Positions 24,601-31,490 of a stretch of DNA of 35,499 nucleotides are shown one piece after another (position 1 is the stretch's first letter; the number at the start of each line of letters is the position of its first letter). Under the pieces are notes generated by a model. That model was not told where the DNA came from. It made no database searches and saw only the letters and a program-made list of their open reading frames with translations. The position numbers and the translations under genes are program-made. Where the stretch lies: NCBI GenBank assembly GCA_946545015.1, contig CAMNMV010000010.1, positions 1-35,499 of the forward strand, written 5' to 3'. This DNA comes from an uncultured Clostridium sp. (GTDB lineage Bacteria > Bacillota > Clostridia > TANB77 > CAG-508).

Positions 24601-25824
24601 CTCAAATCCTTCTTTACTTTCACCACAAACTGGGCACACCCAATCTTTTGGTAATTCATCAAATTTAGTTCCTGGTTTTATTCCAGCTTTTTCATTTCCA
24701 TATTTAGGATTATAAATATATTTACATTCTATACATTCGTATTTATCATTTTCTGATTTATTATTTTCAAAATTCTTATATCCTAATGCTATTGCAACTA
24801 ACACCATAAGCATAAATGATAAAGCTTTCCATATTCCACTTTCAAATAATATTACTGCAAAAATCCCAAATGTTGCACTAATTCCATATAGAATTAATAC
24901 TGATTGTTTAGGACTAAATCCTCTTTGTACTAATTTATGATGTAAATGTCCATTATCAGCACTAACTATTGCCTTTAATGATTTTCCTTTTTTTAATCTT
25001 CTTACTATTGCCCATAATGTATCAAATATTGGAACAGCTAAAACAATTATTGGTATAACAATTACCATAGCAGTATATGTTTTTGCGACTCCTAATATCG
25101 AAATTACAGCTAAACAATATCCTAAAAAGTTTGAACCACTATCACCTATAAATGTTTTTGCAGGTGAAAAATTAAATGGTAAAAATCCAACTAATGCTCC
25201 AGCTAATGCTGTTATTAATAAAATAGATAATGTTGATGATCCATTTAAAATAAATATAATTAATAATGATATTGATGATATTACAGATATACCTGATGAT
25301 AATCCATCTAATCCATCAATTAAATTAATTGCATTTGTTATTCCAACAATCCAACAAATTGTAATAATTATTGACAATGTTTCCCCAATTTCTGGTGCTC
25401 CTAAGAATGGTAAAGAAATTTCTTGTATTCTTATTCCAAATCCAACAGCAACAATCGCTGCTAATAATTGTCCTGCAAGTTTTACTAATGGTTTTATTTC
25501 TTTTATATCATCTATAATTCCTGTAATTGCTATTATAGCTATTCCTAAAAACATTCCTAAAAGTTTATGACCATATTGTTGCCAACTAAATAAATTTATA
25601 CTACCTTCCATATTCATTATGATAAGTAAATAAACTACTGCAACGACAAATCCAAGAATTACTGCTGGTCCCCCAAATCGTGGCATCTCACGATTATGCA
25701 TTCTTCTTGCACCTTTTTCTCCACTAACTATTCCTTTTTTCTTCGCAAATTTTATCGTATATGGTGTTGCCATAAATGAAATAATAAAAGATAATAAAAA
25801 TGCTATAGCAATATTTCCCCACAT
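24589..25824 (-). CDS. TagO/WecA-like undecaprenyl-phosphate sugar-1-phosphate transferase fused to rubredoxin
   Basis: The first 350 residues are a polytopic glycosyl-1-phosphate transferase that loads GlcNAc-1-P (or similar) on undecaprenyl phosphate for wall teichoic acid or other surface glycans. Motifs: [13 protein letters not shown] (40-52), IIDD (103-106), [11 protein letters not shown] (164-174), FIGDSG (225-230) and the UDP-sugar site NGHLHH (291-296). The HLHH form marks the WecA/TagO group rather than MraY. After a short polar linker (351-361) residues 362-408 form a rubredoxin: Cys364, Cys367, Cys397 and Cys400, with [17 protein letters not shown] and WVCPVCG. The fusion is in one open frame. 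CTGGAGG precedes the ATG; rpiB lies 17 bp upstream. Confidence 0.93.
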   Translation of the reverse strand: MWGNIAIAFLLSFIISFMATPYTIKFAKKKGIVSGEKGARRMHNREMPRFGGPAVILGFVVAVVYLLIIMNMEGSINLFSWQQYGHKLLGMFLGIAIIAITGIIDDIKEIKPLVKLAGQLLAAIVAVGFGIRIQEISLPFLGAPEIGETLSIIITICWIVGITNAINLIDGLDGLSSGISVISSISLLIIFILNGSSTLSILLITALAGALVGFLPFNFSPAKTFIGDSGSNFLGYCLAVISILGVAKTYTAMVIVIPIIVLAVPIFDTLWAIVRRLKKGKSLKAIVSADNGHLHHKLVQRGFSPKQSVLILYGISATFGIFAVILFESGIWKALSFMLMVLVAIALGYKNFENNKSENDKYECIECKYIYNPKYGNEKAGIKPGTKFDELPKDWVCPVCGESKEGFEKQD

Positions 25825-25841
25825 ATATATTTCCTCCAGTT

Positions 25842-26288
25842 TTATTTCATATTTTCATTTTCAATTTCTTCTATCATCTGTATTCTTTCTTGATATCTAC
25901 CTTGTTTAAATTCTGTTGCAATCCAAGTTCTTATTATACATATAGCTTCATTAATTGTCAAATTATCTCCACTTAATGTAATTATATTTATATTGTCATC
26001 TGCTTTTGCAAATTTAGCAGCTTCTTCACTATGTATTTCAGCTGCTCTTATTCCCCTAAACTTGTTTGCTACTACTGCCATTCCATGTCCTGATCTACAA
26101 AGTAAAATCCCTCTATCACATTCATTACTTTGAACAGCTAATGCTACTTTTTTTGCATATATTGGATAATCTGTTCTTTCTTCACTATCAGTTCCAAAAT
26201 CTATATATTTAATATCATTTTCGTCTAAATATCTCTTAATTTCTTCTTTTAATTTGTATCCTCCATGATCACTACCAATTGCTATCAT
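25842..26288 (-). CDS. rpiB: RpiB/LacAB-family sugar-phosphate isomerase
   Basis: Interconverts ribose-5-phosphate and ribulose-5-phosphate in the pentose phosphate pathway. The 148-residue protein has GSDHGG near the N-terminus, Asp-Tyr-Pro (TDYPIYA), GILLC with the active-site Cys, [10 protein letters not shown] and the C-terminal [14 protein letters not shown] typical of RpiB. The usual CGTGIGM loop reads CRSGHGM, so the anion-binding turn is altered, and another aldose-phosphate substrate is possible. Of two in-frame ATGs I take the second (26286-26288), 8 nt after AAGGAG; the first (26292-26294) is too close. It precedes the TagO-rubredoxin gene by 17 bp in one operon. Confidence 0.88.
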   Translation of the reverse strand: MIAIGSDHGGYKLKEEIKRYLDENDIKYIDFGTDSEERTDYPIYAKKVALAVQSNECDRGILLCRSGHGMAVVANKFRGIRAAEIHSEEAAKFAKADDNINIITLSGDNLTINEAICIIRTWIATEFKQGRYQERIQMIEEIENENMK

Positions 26289-26313
26289 AATCATCTCTCC
26301 TTTCGTTTTTTAC

Positions 26314-26342
26314 AATATATCACAATTTATTTAATTTTACAA
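26314..26342 (-). promoter_or_regulatory. Promoter of rpiB operon
   Basis: Minus strand: TTGTAA (26337-26342), 17 bp, TATATT (26314-26319), 26 bp before the start codon. Confidence 0.65.
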
Positions 26343-26402
26343 TATTTTTTTAATTTTCATCATATATATTACTCAATTATAGTCCAAATTTAGCTCAAAC
26401 AA

Positions 26403-26431
26403 TTGACAAATGGCGTTTTTTGTCATATTAT
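26403..26431 (+). promoter_or_regulatory. Promoter of mscL with internal dyad
   Basis: TTGACA (26403-26408), 17 bp, TATTAT (26426-26431). Within it TGACAAA (26404-26410) and TTTGTCA (26419-26425) form an inverted repeat with an 8-bp centre that fills the spacer, as an operator might. Confidence 0.85.
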
Positions 26432-26461
26432 ATAGGTAATATTGAGAACGGAGGTAGTTTT

Positions 26462-26956
26462 ATGTTAAAAGAATTCAAAGAATTTGCATTAAAAGGAAAT
26501 GTAGTAGATATGGCAATAGGTGTAATCATAGGTGGAGCTTTTACATCAATTGTTGATGCATTAACAGCATCATTTATAAAACCATTACTTGGATTAATTG
26601 GTGGAGCTGAAGTTAAAGGAACAATTCCACTTGGTGATTCTGGACAAGCAATTGACTATGGTGCTTTTATAACAGCTGTAATTAATTTCTTAATTGTTGC
26701 TTTTGTTTTATTTATAATCTTAAAAGCTATAAATACAGCTAATAAGAAAAGTAAAGAAAGATTGGAATCTATCGCTAATAAAGTTAGTAGAAAAGGTAAA
26801 AAAACAGATAAAGTTGAAGAAAAAGAAACTGAACCAGAAACAAAACTTTGTAGATTTTGCTATACAGAAATCAGCTATAAAGCTACAAGATGCCCACATT
26901 GTACATCAATTTTAGAAGAAGAAGCAAAAAAAGCTTTAGAAAATATTGAAAAATAA
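26462..26956 (+). CDS. mscL: Large-conductance mechanosensitive channel with C-terminal zinc ribbon
   Basis: MscL opens under high membrane tension and releases solutes on osmotic downshock. The 164-residue protein begins MLKEFKEFALKGNVVDMAIG, the conserved N-terminal helix and first membrane segment (about 13-44); the second spans about 68-92. Both are complete. After the Lys-rich bundle region, residues 127-150 form a four-Cys zinc ribbon (Cys130, Cys133, Cys144, Cys147: LCRFCYTEI to RCPHCTS), then a helical tail. Classical MscL is about 130-150 residues and has no such ribbon. The start is the ATG at 26462, 8 nt after GGAGG; a longer frame from 26420 overlaps the promoter. Confidence 0.95.
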   Translation: MLKEFKEFALKGNVVDMAIGVIIGGAFTSIVDALTASFIKPLLGLIGGAEVKGTIPLGDSGQAIDYGAFITAVINFLIVAFVLFIILKAINTANKKSKERLESIANKVSRKGKKTDKVEEKETEPETKLCRFCYTEISYKATRCPHCTSILEEEAKKALENIEK

Positions 26957-26967
26957 TTTAATTTTAC

Positions 26968-26996
26968 TTGCAAAAAAGCAAAAAATATGTTACAAT
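26968..26996 (+). promoter_or_regulatory. Promoter of rpsT
   Basis: TTGCAA (26968-26973), 17 bp, TACAAT (26991-26996). Confidence 0.7.
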
Positions 26997-27044
26997 GTTA
27001 TTCGTTATAATTTATTATTAGACTAAGAGGAGGTGCAACGTAAG

Positions 27045-27311
27045 ATGCCAAACATTAAATCAGCTAAAAAAAGAGTTAAAGTTATTGAAAAGAAAACATT
27101 AAGAAATAATATGATAAAATCAAGCTATAAAACAGCTGTTAAAAAATTTGATGAAGCTATCGAAGCAGGAAACATTGAAGAAGCAAAAAAATTATTCTCT
27201 GATGCTACTAAAAAAATCGATCAAGCTTGCACAAAAGGTGTTATTGTTAAGAACACTGCATCTAGAAAAAAATCTAGTTTATCAAAAAAATTAAATGCTG
27301 CTATGGCTTAG
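27045..27311 (+). CDS. rpsT: 30S ribosomal protein S20
   Basis: Small-subunit primary binding protein, 88 residues, Lys/Ala-rich and all-helical. [20 protein letters not shown] is the standard S20 start, and the C-terminus [18 protein letters not shown] also matches. The ATG at 27045 follows AGAGGAGGTG; an upstream in-frame GTG at 27033 lies within that site and is rejected. A terminator ends the gene. Confidence 0.98.
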   Translation: MPNIKSAKKRVKVIEKKTLRNNMIKSSYKTAVKKFDEAIEAGNIEEAKKLFSDATKKIDQACTKGVIVKNTASRKKSSLSKKLNAAMA

Positions 27312-27343
27312 TTAAAAATAAAAATTATGCATAGTTTTTATTT

Positions 27344-27374
27344 AAAAGGTTACATTCATTGTAACCTTTTTGTT
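27344..27374 (+). terminator. Intrinsic terminator of rpsT
   Basis: AAAAGGTTAC (27344-27353), 7-nt loop, GTAACCTTTT (27361-27370), T's follow. Confidence 0.92.
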
Positions 27375-27414
27375 TTATTTTTTCCTTTTCTTCCCCATTT
27401 ACCAATCATTTACA

Positions 27415-27443
27415 TTGTTTTTAACTATTAAAAATGCTATTAT
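27415..27443 (+). promoter_or_regulatory. Predicted promoter of the small membrane gene at 27482
   Basis: TTGTTT (27415-27420), 17 bp, TATTAT (27438-27443). Confidence 0.55.
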
Positions 27444-27481
27444 ATTATTAGATAATAGGGTAAGAAAGGATTGATAAAACT

Positions 27482-27757
27482 ATGATTTCAAATTTGTTTA
27501 ATAAAATTAAATCTAATTTATTAAGCCTTTTTAATAATTTAGAAATTACGACATATAAAATTATGAAAAATGGACTATTTTTTTGTTTTTTTATATGTCT
27601 AATATCACTTATAACACTTATTACATATAATTCAACTATCTCATCCCCTATATTATTTCATATAGGAATATCTCTATTTAAACTTAGTATTTATTACATA
27701 TTAGGTTTTATAACTTCTGGATTAGTTGTGGATAATATAAAAAAAGGATTAATATAG
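27482..27757 (+). CDS. Unrecognised 91-residue membrane protein
   Basis: I do not recognise a family. The first 28 residues are polar and amphipathic (MISNLFNKIKSNLLSLFNNL), then come two hydrophobic segments, about 30-49 (NGLFFCFFICLISLITLIT) and 58-84 (ILFHIGISLFKLSIYYILGF and on), and a short basic end NIKKGLI. There are two Cys, both in the first helix. AGAAAGGA lies 11 nt before the ATG, a promoter lies upstream and a strong terminator follows, so it is probably an independently expressed gene. Confidence 0.6.
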   Translation: MISNLFNKIKSNLLSLFNNLEITTYKIMKNGLFFCFFICLISLITLITYNSTISSPILFHIGISLFKLSIYYILGFITSGLVVDNIKKGLI

Positions 27758-27809
27758 TGCACTATAAAATCTATAATATTCAGAAAAAATTTTAACTTAT
27801 AATTAAGTT

Positions 27810-27843
27810 ACCCCCTAACAACTATTATGTTAGGGGGTTTTTC
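27810..27843 (+). terminator. Strong terminator between 27757 and gatB
   Basis: CCCCCTAACA (27811-27820), 7-nt loop, TGTTAGGGGG (27828-27837), then T5. Convergent genes; may act on both strands. Confidence 0.92.
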
Positions 27844-27865
27844 TTATAAATTTATATTAAAATCA

Positions 27866-29302
27866 TTATTTATTTAATTCTTCTAAGAACATTTTATTAA
27901 GCATTTGTGGATTTGCTTTTCCTTTTGTTTCTTTCATAGCTTGTCCTACTAAGAAACCTAAAGCTTTATCTTTTCCTGCTTTATAATCTGCTATTGATTG
28001 TGGATTTGCTTCTAATATTTTAGCTACAACTTCTTTTATTGCACCTTCATCAGAAATTTGAATCCAACCCTTTTCTTTAATAATATCTTCTGGATCTCTA
28101 GGATTTTCAAATAATTCTACTAAAACTTTTTTACCAATACTTGAACTTATTGTTCCTTTATCAATTAGAACAACTAATTTTCCAAGTTGATTACTATCAA
28201 ATGGTATTTCAATTGCTTCAGTTTCAGTTTCATGTAAAATTCTAGAAATGTCTGAAATAATCCAGTTATTTACTGCTTTTGGATTATTGCAAACTTTAAT
28301 TGCACCTTCAAATAAATCTGATAAATATTTAGATGATGTTATTATATTTGCATCTTTTTCAGATAATTTATATTCGTCTAAATATCTTTGTTTTCTACTT
28401 TCTGGAAGTTCTGGTAAACTTTCTTTTATGTTTTGAATATATTCTTCTGAAAGTTTAATTGCAACTAAGTCTGGATCTGGGAAATATCTATAATCTTGTG
28501 CATCTTCTTTATCTCTCATTGAGAATGTTTTTCCAGATACATCATCCCATCTTAGAGTTTCTTGAGTTACTGTTCCACCATCTTCAATTAAGTCAATTTG
28601 TCTATCAACTTCATATTCGATTGCTCTTACAATACTTCTAAATGAGTTCATATTTTTCATTTCAGTACGAGTTCCAAATGGTTCACCTGGTTTATGAACT
28701 GAAACATTAATATCAGCTCTTAATGAACCTTCTTGCATTTTACAATCAGAAACTTCAATATATTCAAATATTGATTTTAACTTTCTAAGATATGCCTCTA
28801 CTTCTTCTGCGCTTCTCATATCTGGTTTTGATACTGTTTCAATTAAAGGAACACCAGCTCTGTTTAAGTCTACTAATGAACCTCCTCCAAAATCATCATG
28901 GTTTAACTTTCCAGCATCATCTTCTATATGAATTCTTTCTATTCTAATTGTTTTCTTTCCATCTTTTGTTTCTATTTCTATCTCACCATTTTCACAAAGT
29001 GGTCTATCATATTGTGATATTTGATAAGCTTTTGGTGTGTCTGGATAAAAATAATTTTTTCTATCATTTTTACTATTTCTTGAAATTTCACAATTTGTTG
29101 CTAATCCTGCTTTTACAGCATATTCTACAACTTTTTCATTTAATACTGGTAATGCTCCTGGCATTCCCATACATACTGGACATGTTTGTGTATTAGGTGC
29201 TCCACCAAATGAATTTGGACATGAGCAGAATATTTTTGTTTTTGTTGATAGCTCTGCATGAACTTCTAAACCTATTACTACTTCATAATCACTTCTTGCC
29301 AT
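27866..29302 (-). CDS. gatB: Asp-tRNA(Asn)/Glu-tRNA(Gln) amidotransferase subunit B
   Basis: GatB is the kinase and tRNA-binding subunit that activates Asp- or Glu-tRNA before transfer of ammonia. The 478-residue protein starts YEVVIGLEVHAELSTKTKIF. Cys26, Cys28, Cys41 and Cys44 (CSC and CPVC) are the zinc ligands, and NRAGVPLIETVSKPDM is a signature. The C-terminus (from about 330) is the helical and YqeY-like tail that binds the tRNA elbow, ending GQAMKETKGKANPQMLNKM. The ATG overlaps the gatA stop by one base (TAATG), so the two are translationally coupled. Confidence 0.99.
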   Translation of the reverse strand: MARSDYEVVIGLEVHAELSTKTKIFCSCPNSFGGAPNTQTCPVCMGMPGALPVLNEKVVEYAVKAGLATNCEISRNSKNDRKNYFYPDTPKAYQISQYDRPLCENGEIEIETKDGKKTIRIERIHIEDDAGKLNHDDFGGGSLVDLNRAGVPLIETVSKPDMRSAEEVEAYLRKLKSIFEYIEVSDCKMQEGSLRADINVSVHKPGEPFGTRTEMKNMNSFRSIVRAIEYEVDRQIDLIEDGGTVTQETLRWDDVSGKTFSMRDKEDAQDYRYFPDPDLVAIKLSEEYIQNIKESLPELPESRKQRYLDEYKLSEKDANIITSSKYLSDLFEGAIKVCNNPKAVNNWIISDISRILHETETEAIEIPFDSNQLGKLVVLIDKGTISSSIGKKVLVELFENPRDPEDIIKEKGWIQISDEGAIKEVVAKILEANPQSIADYKAGKDKALGFLVGQAMKETKGKANPQMLNKMFLEELNK

Positions 29303-30780
29303 TAGTTAGCACCTCCCTTAAATTCTGGTTTATAGTTTTCTCTAAATTTTATTGCTTGTTCAAATGTATATGCTGCATTTAAAATTGTTTCTTCTTGGAA
29401 TTTATTTCCTATTAATTGCATACCGATTGGCATACCTTGACTATCTACTCCACAAGGGATTGATATTCCAGGAAGTCCTGCTATATTTACAGATACTGTA
29501 CATATATCTGCTAAGTACATTTCTAACGGATTTTCAGATTTTGATCCTATATCAAATGCAACAGTTGGAGCTGTTGGTGTTAATATAACATCATATTTTT
29601 CAAACCCTTTATTAAATTCATTCATAACTAATGTACGAACTTGTTGTGCTTTTTTATAATAAGCATCATAATACCCTGAAGATAAAACATATGTACCAAG
29701 AATTATTCTTCTTTTTACTTCTGGTCCAAATCCTTCACTTCTTGATTTTTTATAAATTTCTTTTAAATCTTTAAATTCTGGTGTTCTATATCCATAACGA
29801 ATTCCATCAAATCTACCTAAGTTTGAACTTGCTTCAGCACATGCTACAATGTAATATGCAGCTAAAGAATATTTAGCAATATCCAATGAAAATTCTTCAA
29901 CATCTGCTCCTAATTCTTTATATTTTTCAATAGCTTTTTCTAATGAAGCTTTTACTTCTTCATTAATTCCTTCTCCAAAGAATTCTTTTGGAACACCAAT
30001 TTTTAATCCTTTTACATCATTTTTTAAAGCTTTAACATAATCAACTTTTGGTAAATCTACTGAGGTTGAATCTCTTCTATCATGACCAGCAATTAAATTT
30101 AATAACATTGCACTATCTCTTACATCTTTTGTTATAGGGCCAATTTGGTCTAAAGATGAAGCAAATGCCACTAATCCATATCTTGAAACTAATCCATAAG
30201 TAGGTTTTAATCCAACAACACCACAAAATGAAGATGGTTGACGAATTGATCCACCTGTATCGGATCCTAATGCCCAAGGAACCATATTAGCTGCTACTGC
30301 TGCTGCAGAACCTCCTGATGATCCACCAGGTACTTTATTTAAATTCCATGGATTACTTGTTTTCTTAAAATATGAATATTCTGTTGAACCACCCATAGCA
30401 AATTCATCCATATTTAATTTTCCTAAATCAATCATATTTTGTTCATTTAATTTTTCAACAACTGTTGCTGAATAAGGTGAAACAAAGTTTTCTAACATCT
30501 TAGAAGAACATGTTGTTTTTACACCTTTTGTGCACATATTATCTTTAATACCTATTGGAATACCAGCAAACTCTCCTGATATTTCACCAGATTCAACTTT
30601 TGCTTGAATCTCTTTTGCTTGTTCCATAGCTTCATCTGTTAAAGTTGTAACAAATGCTTTAACATCTTTTTCTTTTTCATTTATTCTATCAACATAAGCT
30701 TTAGTTATTTCAGTTATTGTAAGTTCTTTGTTTGCTAACTTTTCTTGCAATTCATAAACTGTTAATTCTGTAATATCCAT
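29302..30780 (-). CDS. gatA: Asp-tRNA(Asn)/Glu-tRNA(Gln) amidotransferase subunit A
   Basis: GatA is the glutaminase of the complex and feeds ammonia to GatB through a channel. The 492-residue amidase-family protein has the Ser-cisSer-Lys triad: Lys79 (PIGIKDN), Ser154/Ser155 region of [14 protein letters not shown] (151-164) and Ser178 (DTGGSIRQP). Length and the C-terminal [13 protein letters not shown] are normal. GGAGGAG precedes the ATG, 20 bp after gatC, and the stop overlaps the gatB start. Confidence 0.99.
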   Translation of the reverse strand: MDITELTVYELQEKLANKELTITEITKAYVDRINEKEKDVKAFVTTLTDEAMEQAKEIQAKVESGEISGEFAGIPIGIKDNMCTKGVKTTCSSKMLENFVSPYSATVVEKLNEQNMIDLGKLNMDEFAMGGSTEYSYFKKTSNPWNLNKVPGGSSGGSAAAVAANMVPWALGSDTGGSIRQPSSFCGVVGLKPTYGLVSRYGLVAFASSLDQIGPITKDVRDSAMLLNLIAGHDRRDSTSVDLPKVDYVKALKNDVKGLKIGVPKEFFGEGINEEVKASLEKAIEKYKELGADVEEFSLDIAKYSLAAYYIVACAEASSNLGRFDGIRYGYRTPEFKDLKEIYKKSRSEGFGPEVKRRIILGTYVLSSGYYDAYYKKAQQVRTLVMNEFNKGFEKYDVILTPTAPTVAFDIGSKSENPLEMYLADICTVSVNIAGLPGISIPCGVDSQGMPIGMQLIGNKFQEETILNAAYTFEQAIKFRENYKPEFKGGAN

Positions 30781-30800
30781 TTACTCTCCTCCTATATATT

Positions 30801-31088
30801 TTATTGAATTACTTTTGGTATTTTAAACATATTTTGATCTTGTGATGGTGCATTTTGTAATAATGCACTATTATCTTCAAATACTTCTACTTCATCTTTT
30901 CTAAATACATTTTTAGCTTCGTTTGCACCTATTGTTATATCTAATCCTTCCACAGGAGCATTATTTACAATATTTGCAAAATTTAATATATCTTCTAGAT
31001 TATCGATATATTTTTCAATTTCATTTTCTTCTAAATTTAATCTTGCTAAATTGGCAATATGTAAAATTTCTTCTCTACTTACTTGCAT
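30801..31088 (-). CDS. gatC: Asp-tRNA(Asn)/Glu-tRNA(Gln) amidotransferase subunit C
   Basis: Small subunit, 95 residues, that wraps around GatA and stabilises its contact with GatB. It has the family pattern: VSREEILHIANLARLNLEEN at the start, a FANIVNNAPVEG centre and a C-terminal LLQNAP..QDQNMFKIPKVI. GAAGGAG precedes the ATG. First gene of gatCAB, divergent from the aspS T-box. Confidence 0.98.
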   Translation of the reverse strand: MQVSREEILHIANLARLNLEENEIEKYIDNLEDILNFANIVNNAPVEGLDITIGANEAKNVFRKDEVEVFEDNSALLQNAPSQDQNMFKIPKVIQ

Positions 31089-31123
31089 AATCTCGTCTCC
31101 TTCTTTTTTACAATTTGGTCTTA

Positions 31124-31152
31124 ATTATATACTGAATTAATCAAAAAAACAA
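31124..31152 (-). promoter_or_regulatory. Promoter of gatCAB
   Basis: Minus strand: TTGTTT (31147-31152), 17 bp, TATAAT (31124-31129), 35 bp before gatC. No T-box on this side; the leader is too short. Confidence 0.65.
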
Positions 31153-31180
31153 GTATATTCCATCAAAATAAGTATAAAAC

Positions 31181-31209
31181 TTGACAAATCCGGAAAAAAT
31201 GTGTAAAAT
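31181..31209 (+). promoter_or_regulatory. Promoter of the aspS T-box leader
   Basis: TTGACA (31181-31186), 17 bp, TAAAAT (31204-31209). Its -35 box lies 28 bp from that of gatCAB, back to back. Confidence 0.85.
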
Positions 31210-31214
31210 AAATA

Positions 31215-31436
31215 TTAGATTTTATATATTTGCGTTTGTACAAAGCAAAGCTATTAGAAACAGCTAAAAAGAGAATAAGGATCATGGGCTGAAAATCCTT
31301 ATAGCTACGCCTAATAATGTGAAACACTTTGGAGCAAAAATTGAAAGTGGAAAATATAACATAAGTTTTATATTTTCAAGCTGGGTGGCACCGCGGAAAT
31401 TATTTCGTCCCTGCATTTAATGCATGGGCGTTTTTT
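31215..31436 (+). ncRNA. T-box riboswitch of aspS, candidate specifier AAC (Asn)
   Basis: Transcription antitermination leader that reads tRNA charging. The T-box GGGTGGCACCGCGG is at 31383-31396; its TGGC would pair with a GCCA tRNA end (discriminator G). The terminator is 31406-31430 with T6. Stem I has apical helix ATAAGGAT (31275-31282) with ATCCTTAT (31295-31302), and a base helix CAAAG (31241-31245, or the copy at 31246-31250) with CTTTG (31327-31331). Placing the specifier as triplet-A-helix, as in well-studied T-boxes, gives AAC at 31323-31325 followed by A31326. No GAC occurs in the whole leader. The 402 bp between gatC and aspS hold only this element and two promoters. Confidence 0.95.
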
Positions 31437-31437
31437 G
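31406..31437 (+). terminator. T-box attenuator terminator
   Basis: CGTCCCTGCAT (31406-31416), 3-nt loop, ATGCATGGGCG (31420-31430) with one mismatch and one G-U, then T6. Alternative to the antiterminator that includes the T-box. Confidence 0.9.
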
Positions 31438-31490
31438 ATGCTTTTATTTCAAAAAACGTTTCCAAAAAAAATATTATGGAGGTTTTTAAA

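Noticed and set aside
31181..31190. GAC as Asp specifier of the T-box
   Set aside because: The only GAC nearby is part of the TTGACA -35 box, upstream of the transcript start, so it cannot be the specifier.
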